A DNA stretch of 64,000 nt from the NCBI GenBank assembly GCA_903952435.1, contig CAJBFN010000001.1:62001-126000 (forward strand), given 5' to 3'. Below are positions 32,301-39,738 of this stretch, piece by piece. The number at the start of each line of letters is the position of its first letter. Within the stretch, counting starts at the first letter, position 1. The notes beneath the pieces were generated by a model. That model searched no databases. It saw only the letters and a program-made list of their open reading frames with translations, and had not been told where the DNA came from. The position numbers were made by a program, and so were the translations under genes. The stretch comes from an uncultured bacterium. GTDB taxonomy: Bacteria; Patescibacteriota; Saccharimonadia; Saccharimonadales; Saccharimonadaceae.

Positions 32301-33512
32301 ATGATGAAAGATAAATTAGTAGCCGATTTAATTGTGGCCGAAGAAAAACGCCAAAAAAGCGTTATTAACTTAATTGCTAGTGAAAATATTGCCAGTGATG
32401 ATGTTCGCGAAGCTTTAGGTAGTGTTTTTACTAATAAATACGCCGAAGGTTATCCTGGTATGCGCTATTACGGAGGTCAAGAGTTTACAGACAAGCTAGA
32501 ACAGTTAGCGATTGATCGCGCCAAAAAGCTATTTCGTGCTGATCATGCCAATGTGCAACCACATTCTGGTGCGCCGGCTAACGATGCTGTTTATAGTGCC
32601 TGGCTAGAACCTGGCGACACAGTGCTGGCAATGCGTTTAGATCATGGTGGCCATTTAACACACGGTGCAAAAAATACTAGAACTGCCAAGTTATATAATT
32701 TTGTTCATTATGGAATTAAAGATGTCGAAACGGGCGAGATTGATTACGAACAGATGCGTGAGCTAGCCTTAAAACATCGTCCAAAAATTATTATTGCTGG
32801 TTTTAGTTCATATCCACGCAGTTTAGATTATGCTAAATTCGTTGAAATTGGTAATGAAGTTGGTGCACTATTAATGGCAGATATGGCACATATGGCCGGG
32901 CTAATTGCTGGTGGTGTAGCTGATAATCCATTAGACTTTGGCTTTCATGTTATGACGATGACGACACATAAGACTTTACGTGGTCCAAGAAGCGGTATGA
33001 TATTGTCCATGGGCAAGGTTGGTAGTCCGCTAAAAGCACCAGAAAAAACAATTGAAAATATCCCGACATTAATCGATCGGTCTGTTTTTCCTGGAATTCA
33101 AGGTGGCCCACATATGAATGTGATTGCTGCCAAGGCAGTTTGTTTATATGAAGCTGCGCAGCCAAGTTTTAGAAAATATATTAAAGATGTGGTTGAAAGT
33201 GCTAAATTATTAGCCGAAGAATTAAAAAAACAAGGCTTTGTCGTAGTAACCGGCGGCACGGATAATCATATTGTGCTGGTTGATGTTTACAAAACCTGCG
33301 GAATTGACGGCAAAGAAGCACAAGAACGTCTAGAGAAGTCGGGCATAATAGTTAATGCTAATGCTGTGCCGAATGATCCATTGCCGCCTTATAGGCCCAG
33401 TGGGATAAGATTAGGGTTGCCATTCTTAATTAGCTCTTATGATTATAAATATATCAGCACAAGTTTGTGTCAAGTTCTTAGTATGATAAATGATATATTA
33501 ATAAGCAAATAG
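32301..33512 (+). CDS. glyA: Serine hydroxymethyltransferase
   Basis: PLP enzyme that interconverts serine and glycine and loads one-carbon units on tetrahydrofolate. 403 aa (usual 410-420). Visible features: NLIASENIASDDVREALGSVFTNKYAEGYPG, substrate region YYGGQEFTDKLE, PLP Lys in TTHKTLRGPRSGMI near residue 220, and the C-terminal LDVYKTCGIDGKEAQERLEKSGI. It pairs functionally with folD at 42.7 kb. Start from double ATG at 32301 or 32304; the first fits the leaderless promoter. Confidence 0.97.
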   Translation: MMKDKLVADLIVAEEKRQKSVINLIASENIASDDVREALGSVFTNKYAEGYPGMRYYGGQEFTDKLEQLAIDRAKKLFRADHANVQPHSGAPANDAVYSAWLEPGDTVLAMRLDHGGHLTHGAKNTRTAKLYNFVHYGIKDVETGEIDYEQMRELALKHRPKIIIAGFSSYPRSLDYAKFVEIGNEVGALLMADMAHMAGLIAGGVADNPLDFGFHVMTMTTHKTLRGPRSGMILSMGKVGSPLKAPEKTIENIPTLIDRSVFPGIQGGPHMNVIAAKAVCLYEAAQPSFRKYIKDVVESAKLLAEELKKQGFVVVTGGTDNHIVLVDVYKTCGIDGKEAQERLEKSGIIVNANAVPNDPLPPYRPSGIRLGLPFLISSYDYKYISTSLCQVLSMINDILISK

Positions 33513-33518
33513 TACATA

Positions 33519-33570
33519 AACAAAAAGTTAATCTATAAACATAACTTTTTGTTAGTTCATAGATTAACTT
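33519..33570. promoter_or_regulatory. Two mutually exclusive hairpins between glyA and pilin gene
   Basis: Stem A: 33519-33530 with 33542-33553, 12 bp perfect (AACAAAAAGTTA/TAACTTTTTGTT). Stem B: 33525-33540 with 33555-33570, 16 bp with one mismatch. The left arms overlap, so only one can form at a time. It may be a bidirectional terminator with an alternative fold. Confidence 0.55.
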
Positions 33571-33626
33571 CTGTAAATTTATTTCAGTACAAACTTGAAA
33601 TATCGTATTTATTTTAAATTGATCTT

Positions 33627-34148
33627 TTATGAGGCGGTGTAGAAACAGTTTACTGCCGTAGGGGTTCCTGATACTAAGACTGTACCTGAAACTGTCCCTG
33701 TTGATAATATTGCCTGGGCTGGTGTTGTATCATAGTCCCAATAACCGACTTTCACTCCTGTCGCATTTGTAGCTGTTGTTAGGGCCAATGTTGTCGCCGT
33801 TGAGCATATTTGATAAGAAACTTTGTTTGGTGTTATATTTGTTGCGTTTAATGCTGCTGCACCATTGCCTATGGTTATTCCAGAAAGAGCTGCAGAGGAA
33901 GTACCAGCTGCTATAGCGCTTGCAAGGGTTAGCGGATATGAATTCGATGGACTATCTGCTACATAAATATCCACCTTACTTATTACATTATTAGCAGTCG
34001 ATTTTGCACTTGAGCCGTTTGCTCTTTGAGTTACTCCAGTATAAGAAACAACTGAAATTGCAGCCAAAATACCGATGACTACGATAACAACCAAAAGCTC
34101 TACGATTGTAAAACCTCTGCTTTTAGATTTAATATTTAAATTTGTCAT
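33627..34148 (-). CDS. Type IV pilin/major pseudopilin-like protein
   Basis: 173 aa. Leader SKSRG, then FTIVELLVVIVVIGILAAISVVSYTGV: cleavage Gly|Phe with Glu at +5. The remainder is a Ser/Thr/Ala-rich globular head with Cys at QICSTA and near the C-terminus (AVNCFYTAS), which could form the D-loop disulfide. It is preceded by a Shine-Dalgarno AGGGGG and is the most pilin-like protein of the cassette, so it could be the major subunit. It is 92 bp from the next cassette gene. Confidence 0.85.
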   Translation of the reverse strand: MTNLNIKSKSRGFTIVELLVVIVVIGILAAISVVSYTGVTQRANGSSAKSTANNVISKVDIYVADSPSNSYPLTLASAIAAGTSSAALSGITIGNGAAALNATNITPNKVSYQICSTATTLALTTATNATGVKVGYWDYDTTPAQAILSTGTVSGTVLVSGTPTAVNCFYTAS

Positions 34149-34240
34149 TTTGCCCCCTATTAGATTTTGTTAATGTTAATGACTTAAATATACTATAACG
34201 CTTATGTAAATACAAGTTTTTTGGGTTGATATTGTATTAA

Positions 34241-34999
34241 TTAATTGGCGTTAATTGCACTAATTGTGCCGGATTTGGTAATGCTTCGACCAGCAACTGT
34301 CGATGTGGCTTTGATAGTGACGGTTATTGCTCCGGGTTTAATTGATCCGGCGAATTCATCATACACAATGTTAAACCCATCAGAGTCCAGGCCTTCAATA
34401 AGTTTTTCGTCGTTGGTTTTACAAAATAGATCTATCGACCCAATACTGCAACTTGGTATCTGCCAGGGCGTGCCACAACCAACAGAATTATAATCTGCCG
34501 GCATTATAACTCGTCGCCATAATGTATTAATGTTATTAATACTCCTGACAAAATAGACAATATTCAGTGTTAGTGGTATGTTTTGATATTTTTCGGTACT
34601 GTTGCATAGGTTAGGTGTGTCTTTTTTATATATAATACTTCTAGTTGGCGATAACGGGCTGTCGCTTGTTGCATAGGATTCGACTATTAATGGGCTAAAA
34701 GGTAATATTGGTGTTGTAAATTTCGTGCTATCGTTTAGGCGACCTTGTGGTGTTGAAATATCAAAACTATTGGTACTGAGATATCCTTTGCTAATTCTAA
34801 AATCCGCCTCAATTCGGTTCAAAGTATCTTGAATATTATAAGCCAAGACATTTGCAGCACGGCCGGCCATTACATCACCAGTCATTGTGACGATTGCGTA
34901 TATAAATGTGCCAATGACTAATATAACCACAGGTGCAACAACCGCCATCTCGACAAGTGTAAAACCTTTTTGTATATGATTTTTATTTTTTGTTGACAT
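34241..34999 (-). CDS. Pseudopilin-like protein with large head
   Basis: About 252 aa. Leader STKNKNHIQKG, then FTLVEMAVVAPVVILVIGTFIYAIV, with Glu at +5 and Pro in the helix, like PilW/ComGF-type minor pilins. The head has four Cys (NLCNST, GCGTPW, PSCSIG, LFCKT) and an end resembling a beta-sheet domain (GAITVTIKATSTVAGRSITKSGTISAI). The start MSTKNK at 34999 overlaps the preceding gene's end by 17 bp, so they are cotranscribed. Confidence 0.8.
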   Translation of the reverse strand: MSTKNKNHIQKGFTLVEMAVVAPVVILVIGTFIYAIVTMTGDVMAGRAANVLAYNIQDTLNRIEADFRISKGYLSTNSFDISTPQGRLNDSTKFTTPILPFSPLIVESYATSDSPLSPTRSIIYKKDTPNLCNSTEKYQNIPLTLNIVYFVRSINNINTLWRRVIMPADYNSVGCGTPWQIPSCSIGSIDLFCKTNDEKLIEGLDSDGFNIVYDEFAGSIKPGAITVTIKATSTVAGRSITKSGTISAINAN

Positions 35000-35399
35000 A
35001 TGTTGCATCTGTTATCTGTTGTTGAGGATTGTTATATGTAACAGTAATACTTAACTTTGATATGCTTTTTGTATAATCTGATGCGGATGAATAAGGGCAC
35101 GTAAAAGAAGGTGTTATAGTTACGTTCGATAAACCGTCGATTGCTGGCGTTACTGGGTTTGTAAGTATCGTAGGGTTGGTAGCGCAGTTTATAGCGTTGT
35201 CATTCTTATATTTATCCTTGTATTGTTGAAGATATTGATATGCTACATTAACCGCCTTTGCTCTGGCGCTGGCTTCACCGTTATTCTTAATAATCATGGC
35301 ATACAGTTGGTATCCTGACATCAAAAAAGCTGCCGCAACAAATAGGGTGACTAAAAGTTCTACTGTCGTAAAGCCTGATTGTTTATTTATTTTTTTCAT
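34983..35399 (-). CDS. Minor pseudopilin-like protein (PilV/ComGE-type)
   Basis: 138 aa. Leader MKKINKQSG followed by FTTVELLVTLFVAAAFLMSGYQLYAMI, Glu at +5. The short head has two Cys (INCATNPT, FTCPYSS), probably a disulfide. It starts within the stop region of the upstream gene (4-bp overlap, ATGA-type) and its own end overlaps the next gene, so the minus-strand genes at 35926-34241 form a tightly coupled minor pilin operon. Confidence 0.8.
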   Translation of the reverse strand: MKKINKQSGFTTVELLVTLFVAAAFLMSGYQLYAMIIKNNGEASARAKAVNVAYQYLQQYKDKYKNDNAINCATNPTILTNPVTPAIDGLSNVTITPSFTCPYSSASDYTKSISKLSITVTYNNPQQQITDATYVNKK

Positions 35400-35926
35400 T
35401 GGTGCCTGCTCGATACTTTAAATGCAGTAGTGCCATTAATGATAGTTTCGGTTTTATAATATATATTGAATTTTCTGCATTCTTGCGTTGGCGTTGTCCG
35501 GTTACCGCTATCGTCACATAATGAACCGTCGCTTTGAAGTGGTTGATATACGTATTTATTTATATCGGTAGCGATGCTGGACTCAGTAGTGTTATTCGAC
35601 GTTGCGGCAATTAAGGATAATGTATCAGTTGTTGACGGGGCTTGTAGGGCCTTTGTATCTGTATCTTTAATAATATTAGTAGGATCTGGTAATAAATCTG
35701 CCGTTGATGGGTATTGACCAGTCTTTTGGCTGTTGTCTTTTGAAGTATAGCCGGAATTGTAAAATGACTCTAGTGCTGTCGCGATTGTCTCGACATCACT
35801 TTTTCGTTCGGCATCACGAGCATTAGCTTGTGAGCTGTTCAGATTAACAACTCCAAGGACTAATAATATCCCCATGATTGTGATAACAATTATCAACTCA
35901 ACGATAGTAAAGCCGCGTTTAACCAT
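35396..35926 (-). CDS. Pseudopilin-like protein (GspH/PilE-type), first of cassette
   Basis: 176 aa. Short leader MVKRG then FTIVELIIVITIMGILLVLGVVNLNSSQANARDAERKSDVETIATALESFY, the classic helix followed by an ARDAERKSDV segment seen in CPR pseudopilins. Two Cys (SLCDDSGN, QECRKF) stand in the C-terminal part. It is first on the minus strand and overlaps the next gene by 4 bp. Confidence 0.82.
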   Translation of the reverse strand: MVKRGFTIVELIIVITIMGILLVLGVVNLNSSQANARDAERKSDVETIATALESFYNSGYTSKDNSQKTGQYPSTADLLPDPTNIIKDTDTKALQAPSTTDTLSLIAATSNNTTESSIATDINKYVYQPLQSDGSLCDDSGNRTTPTQECRKFNIYYKTETIINGTTAFKVSSRHQ

Positions 35927-35962
35927 ATTATTAGCATAAGGTTTTTAGGGTTAAATCGCAAG

Positions 35963-36985
35963 TTATTGAATTTCGTTTGGCTCTTGTTCAATCTCGACAC
36001 GGAATATATCGCGTATTTTGCGAATTATTTGGTTTTTGGCTATTTCCAAGTCATTATATGAAGTTGCCGATTCGTTAACTAGAACAAGCGCATTTTTGTC
36101 ATAAACTCGGATACCGTTGATTAATTGGCCTTTAAATCCAGCTTGTTCAATCAGCCAGCCGGTTGGAATTTTGAATTTGCCATCGCCCATATCATATGTT
36201 GGTATATCTGGATATTTATTCTTAATCTCGTCCAGCTGCCATTTTTCGGCAATGGCATTTTTGAAAAATGACCCGCTATTTGCCATAATTTTAGGATCAG
36301 GCAGTTTAGAGGCGCGGATTTTTATAACTGCGTCACGAATGGTTTGCTGAGTGTAGATTTTGATATTATTTTCGTCCAGATATTTTTGTAAAGAATCATA
36401 AAAGGGCGGTGTAGGTTGGTTTTTAGATAATTTTAAGGTAATCGAGGTTATAATATAGCGGCCCTTGTCTAGACTGTTAAATATGCTTTTGCGATAACTA
36501 AAATTGCAATCTTCGTGGGTCAGGTTTACGAATTCTTCATTTTCAGTATCGTAGGCTTCAAGCGATATTAAAGTGTCGGCAATTTCTTGGCCATAGGCTC
36601 CAATATTCTGAACCGGGGCAGCGCCAATAGTGCCCGGTATTGCCGACATAGCTTCGATACCACTAAGGCTCATATCAACGGTTCGTTTTACGACCGAGTC
36701 CCAATCTTCGCCAGCGCCAATTTTAATAGTGGTTGAATTTATGTCGTCGGCCATCTTTTCAAAACCTGGTATTTTAATCTTTAAAATTATGCCGTTATAG
36801 CCTTCATCGCGAGCGATTAAATTACTGCCGCCGCCCATTATAAAAATAGGTAAGTTTTGAGCTTTTGCGTTTTGGAAGATTTTTGCGATATCCTCGGTTT
36901 TAAATATATCAGTCATAAATCTAGCTTTACCACCTAGCCGCATAGTCGTGAAGTTTTTAATTGGAATGTTTGTGTGAATTTCCAT
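35963..36985 (-). CDS. murB: UDP-N-acetylenolpyruvoylglucosamine reductase MurB
   Basis: FAD enzyme that reduces UDP-GlcNAc-enolpyruvate to UDP-MurNAc, the step after MurA. 340 aa. Visible features are IKNFTTMRLGGKARF at the start, FAD-binding IFIMGGGSNLIARDEGYNGII, the SAIPGTIGAAPVQNIGAYGQEI motif, the catalytic Ser in NSGSFFKNAIA and the substrate region PTGWLIEQAGFKG. The pattern corresponds to type I MurB. TATAAT lies 8 nt before the start (plus-strand 36994-36999), so it is leaderless. Confidence 0.95.
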   Translation of the reverse strand: MEIHTNIPIKNFTTMRLGGKARFMTDIFKTEDIAKIFQNAKAQNLPIFIMGGGSNLIARDEGYNGIILKIKIPGFEKMADDINSTTIKIGAGEDWDSVVKRTVDMSLSGIEAMSAIPGTIGAAPVQNIGAYGQEIADTLISLEAYDTENEEFVNLTHEDCNFSYRKSIFNSLDKGRYIITSITLKLSKNQPTPPFYDSLQKYLDENNIKIYTQQTIRDAVIKIRASKLPDPKIMANSGSFFKNAIAEKWQLDEIKNKYPDIPTYDMGDGKFKIPTGWLIEQAGFKGQLINGIRVYDKNALVLVNESATSYNDLEIAKNQIIRKIRDIFRVEIEQEPNEIQ

Positions 36986-36993
36986 ATATAATT

Positions 36994-36999
36994 ATTATA
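36994..36999 (-). promoter_or_regulatory. -10 box of murB
   Basis: ATTATA on the plus strand is TATAAT for murB, 8 nt from its ATG at 36985. Confidence 0.55.
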
Positions 37000-37030
37000 T
37001 CCTAAATTATAAAATAAGCTTAAGCTAAAC

Positions 37031-37059
37031 TTTAGAAGGACGGACCTTCTAAAATGATC
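37031..37059. promoter_or_regulatory. Hairpin copy of the AAGGnCGGACCTT element
   Basis: TTTAGAAGG-ACGGA-CCTTCTAAA forms a perfect 9-bp stem with a 5-nt loop, followed by ATGATC. The core matches the palindrome upstream of recA (6954-6966), including the trailing AAAATGAT. Confidence 0.45.
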
Positions 37060-37088
37060 TTTTGTGTTATAGTATATTTTTTGTCGTG

Positions 37089-37117
37089 TTGTAATAACAG
37101 TGGTAAAGATATATAAT
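37089..37117 (+). promoter_or_regulatory. Promoter of tRNA-Arg(TCG)
   Basis: TTGTAA at 37089-37094 and TATAAT at 37112-37117 are separated by 17 bp; the tRNA starts 16 nt further on. Confidence 0.6.
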
Positions 37118-37133
37118 CGGTTAGTAAATGTAC

Positions 37134-37210
37134 GCACCCGTAGCTCAGCTGGATAGAGTATTTGGCTTCGAACCAAAGGGTCGGCGGTTCGAATCCGTCC
37201 GGGTGTACCA
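37134..37210 (+). tRNA. tRNA-Arg (anticodon TCG)
   Basis: Acceptor GCACCCG/CGGGTGT, D-stem GCTC/GAGT, anticodon stem TTTGG/CCAAA with loop CTTCGAA, T-arm GGCGG-TTCGAAT-CCGTC, discriminator A, encoded CCA. Standard fold. Confidence 0.95.
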
Positions 37211-37250
37211 AAATAAATTGACGAGTGAAAACTCGTCTATTTATTTTGGT
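37207..37250 (+). terminator. Palindromic hairpin at the 3' end of tRNA-Arg(TCG)
   Basis: Arms 37207-37226 and 37231-37250 pair over 20 bp with one mismatch and start with the discriminator base and CCA. Confidence 0.75.
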
Positions 37251-37370
37251 AAATCCGCAGAGGATTTGAACCGCCGATTGGGTTTTGTTTACAAAATCCA
37301 AGGTCGACGGTTCGGCGTAGCGATTGAAGCGAAAAAGTGTTTACATTTTTTCGTGAATGAGCGAAGAAGG
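37251..37370. repeat. tRNA-Arg(TCG)-associated repeat
   Basis: 37248-37277 is a diverged reverse copy of the T-arm and acceptor (GGATTTGAACCGCCGA against TCGGCGGTTCGAATCC). A hairpin TTGGGTTTTGT/ACAAAATCCAA follows, then GGTCGACGGTTCGGCG, another T-arm-like piece, then a stretch to 37370 that read in reverse matches the tRNA-Pro repeat (core AATGTAAACAC). Confidence 0.65.
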
Positions 37371-37416
37371 CTTTAGCCGCTATCCGTTCGGAATAAAACC
37401 TGATAACATAACTAGT

Positions 37417-38214
37417 ATGTCTATCTTAAACGCAATAATTATGGGTTTGGTGCAGGGTATAACGGAATTTTTACCAATTAGTAGTTCGGGTCATTTGGTT
37501 ATCTTTAGTAAAATTTTAGATCTTGGCAATGTTTTTATTTTTGATGTTCTACTTAATTTTGGATCGTTACTGGCGCTGATTATTTATTATCGCAAGCGAA
37601 TTTTGTCAATTATTGTCAGGATTTTTAGTGGCAAAGAGTGGCTGTTAGTTGCCAAGGTTGTGGCCGCCACTATTCCAGCGGTTTTGATTGGTTTGGTCTT
37701 TAATGACCAAATTGAAAAATTAAACAGTTTGATATGGGTCGTGATTACTACTTTAATGTTGGTTGGCATTTTAATGATTGTCGCTGGTAATGCTAAAAAA
37801 GGCGCTGATGATCGAGAGATTGAAAAATCTGTTGGTTGGAGATTGGCGGTAAAAACTGGGCTTGCTCAGGCTTTAGCTTTAATCCCTGGTGTATCTAGGT
37901 CTGGAATTACGATTTTAACTGGACTGCGTAATAATCTAAGCGCTGCCAGAGCGGCTGAGTTTAGTTTTTTGTTGGCCATTCCGATAATTGCCGGTGCTAG
38001 CTTTAAGATGCTAGTTTCTACAGAGGGGATTGATTTTATAAAAAATAATATGGCAGCTTTTGTGGTTGGCAACATTGTTTCGTTTGTTTCGGGGATCTTA
38101 GCGATTGGTTTTTTGATTAATCTAATCTCAAAGCGCGGACTTAAAGATTTTGGCTGGTATAGGGTTGGGTTGGCGTCGCTGCTGATTGTTTTGTGTTTGT
38201 TTGGGGCTTTTTAA
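37417..38214 (+). CDS. uppP: Undecaprenyl-diphosphatase UppP (BacA family)
   Basis: Membrane phosphatase that recycles undecaprenyl-PP to the carrier used for peptidoglycan. 265 aa, about eight membrane segments. Motifs: GLVQGITEFLPISSSGHLVIF near the start (Glu and Ser residues of the catalytic site) and LIPGVSRSGITILTGL in the C-terminal half (Arg of the second motif). The start MSILNAIIMG at 37417 is used; a frame from 37357 would extend into the tRNA-associated repeat. A box resembling TAACAT lies 7 nt upstream. Confidence 0.95.
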   Translation: MSILNAIIMGLVQGITEFLPISSSGHLVIFSKILDLGNVFIFDVLLNFGSLLALIIYYRKRILSIIVRIFSGKEWLLVAKVVAATIPAVLIGLVFNDQIEKLNSLIWVVITTLMLVGILMIVAGNAKKGADDREIEKSVGWRLAVKTGLAQALALIPGVSRSGITILTGLRNNLSAARAAEFSFLLAIPIIAGASFKMLVSTEGIDFIKNNMAAFVVGNIVSFVSGILAIGFLINLISKRGLKDFGWYRVGLASLLIVLCLFGAF

Positions 38215-38282
38215 TTGTAATTAAGTTCCAATCTAATTTCGGCTAAATCAAAATACCCATCTTAAGATGAGTATTTTAATTT
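38215..38282 (-). terminator. Palindromic hairpin at the 3' end of tRNA-Lys, with eroded inverted copy
   Basis: Arms 38245-38263 and 38264-38282 are complementary over 19 bp with mismatches and no loop. Beyond it, 38225-38243 (AAGTTCCAATCTAATTTCGG) is a possible strongly decayed copy of the tRNA T-arm; the similarity is weak. Confidence 0.6.
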
Positions 38283-38358
38283 GGTGGGTCAGGTGGGACT
38301 CGAACCCACGACATTCTGCTTAAGAGGCAGACGCTCTAACCAGCTGAGCTACTGACCC
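38282..38358 (-). tRNA. tRNA-Lys (anticodon CTT)
   Basis: Acceptor GGGTCAG/CTGACCC, D-stem GCTC/GAGC, anticodon stem TCTGC/GCAGA with loop CTCTTAA, T-arm GTGGG-TTCGAGT-CCCAC, discriminator A, encoded CCA. All stems pair normally. Confidence 0.95.
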
Positions 38359-38413
38359 ATTCAACAACCATTGATTGTACACTATTACCCCTGTTGGCAC
38401 AATATATAAAGGA

Positions 38414-39622
38414 CTATTGACTTTTAATAATTACTAGACCTGAGCCGATTCTGTCTCCGGCTGTATTGGATTGATTATCGCCACCATTAAACGAACCGCC
38501 ACCGCCACCATTTCCGGAAGAAGACGAAAGCCAACCACCAGCACCACCACCAGAATAACCTCCACCACCGCCTCCGCCAGCATATGCACCGCCACCTCCG
38601 CCAAAACCACCATCAATAGTCGGAGTAAGGCGGTCGCTCCTATATCCAACTCCGCCCTCGCCGTTATTACTGAACGATTTTCCACCTTTACCATAGTTAG
38701 TAGAATCTATTCCATTTGTCAGCCATCCGCCTCCTCCTCCAGAATAAGTACTGGTGCCGCCTCCTGCACCACTAATTCCTCCGGCAACAAAAGATGGGCC
38801 TGGTCCTTTGGTTCCTGATCCGCCGTCAGTCCCGGATTGACCATTTGCGGCTGGAGTAGTCACATATTGACCAGCTCCACCTCCGCCGCCAGCAGCAATA
38901 AGCAATGTGCCGTCTTCTTTATTAGTTATGAAAGTTCCACCGCCTCCACCGCCGGCACGGAAATTATTTGCATAATCGTAGCCTGGCTGGCCTACTAAAA
39001 TACTAATTACCTGACCAGCCGTAAGGTTAAATGTACCTTTAATCCATGCACCCTTGCCTCCTGGATTAATAGTATTAGTGGATAAAAGGTAGCTATAACC
39101 ACCTTGTGCACCATACGCATCTATCACGTAACTTCCAGTTATGGGCACAGTCCAGGTTTGGATAGTCCCGGTTGAGCCAGTAGATGTGGCATTGAATGTT
39201 TGATTAACTTCAGATGTTGGTATGGCGTTTTTGTCGGTAATATACTTTTCAATACCATTAGCATTAGATTCGGTTAATGTAAAAGATGGTGGGTTTGTAT
39301 TAGCTTTATAGGTAAATGTATTGTCGTTACTAGCCTTTAGACATATTTCAGTTGGACTAGTCGTGGGGCATTTATTGGCTGTTGGATAAGCTCCGTTTTC
39401 TATTTTATACATTTCTAATTGTTTTGATGCATTACTTAGATCTGATTGTAATGATGCCACTACGGCTTTAGATGTTATTCCGTTGTAAGATATTGTAGAG
39501 ATAGCTGCTAATATGCCAATCACAACGATTACCACTAATAACTCAACAATCGTGAAAGCGGGAGAGTAAGATATATTTCTTGGGCATGCTTTAAATGCCA
39601 CATAGTTTTTCATCTTATGCAT
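38414..39622 (-). CDS. Pseudopilin fused to a glycine-rich surface domain
   Basis: 402 aa. After an unusually long leader (about 21 residues, ending YSPA) comes FTIVELLVVIVVIGILAAISTISYNGI, the pilin N-terminal helix, with Ala instead of Gly at -1. A pilin-like head (about 45-135, Cys at ANKCPTT and EICLKA) leads into a Gly-rich domain from about 145: TGSTGTIQTWTVPITGSYVIDAYGAQGG, then many GGGGG runs, then GSGLVIIKSQ. This matches the glycine-rich-protein domain found on bacterial adhesins and in ALK-like receptors. The start at 39622 is supported by TATAAT 6 nt upstream on the minus strand. Confidence 0.82.
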   Translation of the reverse strand: MHKMKNYVAFKACPRNISYSPAFTIVELLVVIVVIGILAAISTISYNGITSKAVVASLQSDLSNASKQLEMYKIENGAYPTANKCPTTSPTEICLKASNDNTFTYKANTNPPSFTLTESNANGIEKYITDKNAIPTSEVNQTFNATSTGSTGTIQTWTVPITGSYVIDAYGAQGGYSYLLSTNTINPGGKGAWIKGTFNLTAGQVISILVGQPGYDYANNFRAGGGGGGTFITNKEDGTLLIAAGGGGGAGQYVTTPAANGQSGTDGGSGTKGPGPSFVAGGISGAGGGTSTYSGGGGGWLTNGIDSTNYGKGGKSFSNNGEGGVGYRSDRLTPTIDGGFGGGGGAYAGGGGGGGYSGGGAGGWLSSSSGNGGGGGSFNGGDNQSNTAGDRIGSGLVIIKSQ

Positions 39623-39628
39623 ACCTTA

Positions 39629-39634
39629 ATTATA
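39629..39634 (-). promoter_or_regulatory. -10 box of the glycine-rich pseudopilin
   Basis: ATTATA on the plus strand is TATAAT for the minus-strand gene, ending 6 nt from its ATG at 39622. Confidence 0.5.
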
Positions 39635-39723
39635 ACATAAGCATAATTAATGGCGAGATAACATAATTTTATTATTACGCCTAGAATATTAGTTGGAAAT
39701 AGTCTAGCTGGTTAATAATAGGC

Positions 39724-39729
39724 TATAAT
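39724..39729 (+). promoter_or_regulatory. -10 box of the histidine phosphatase gene
   Basis: TATAAT ends 9 nt before the ATG at 39739; no Shine-Dalgarno. Confidence 0.5.
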
Positions 39730-39738
39730 AAAAAATAT

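Noticed and set aside
37128-37376. Open frame of 82 aa across tRNA-Arg(TCG) and its repeat
   Set aside because: It lies on top of the tRNA gene, its hairpin and the inverted T-arm copy; the protein is repeat-derived and has no start signals.
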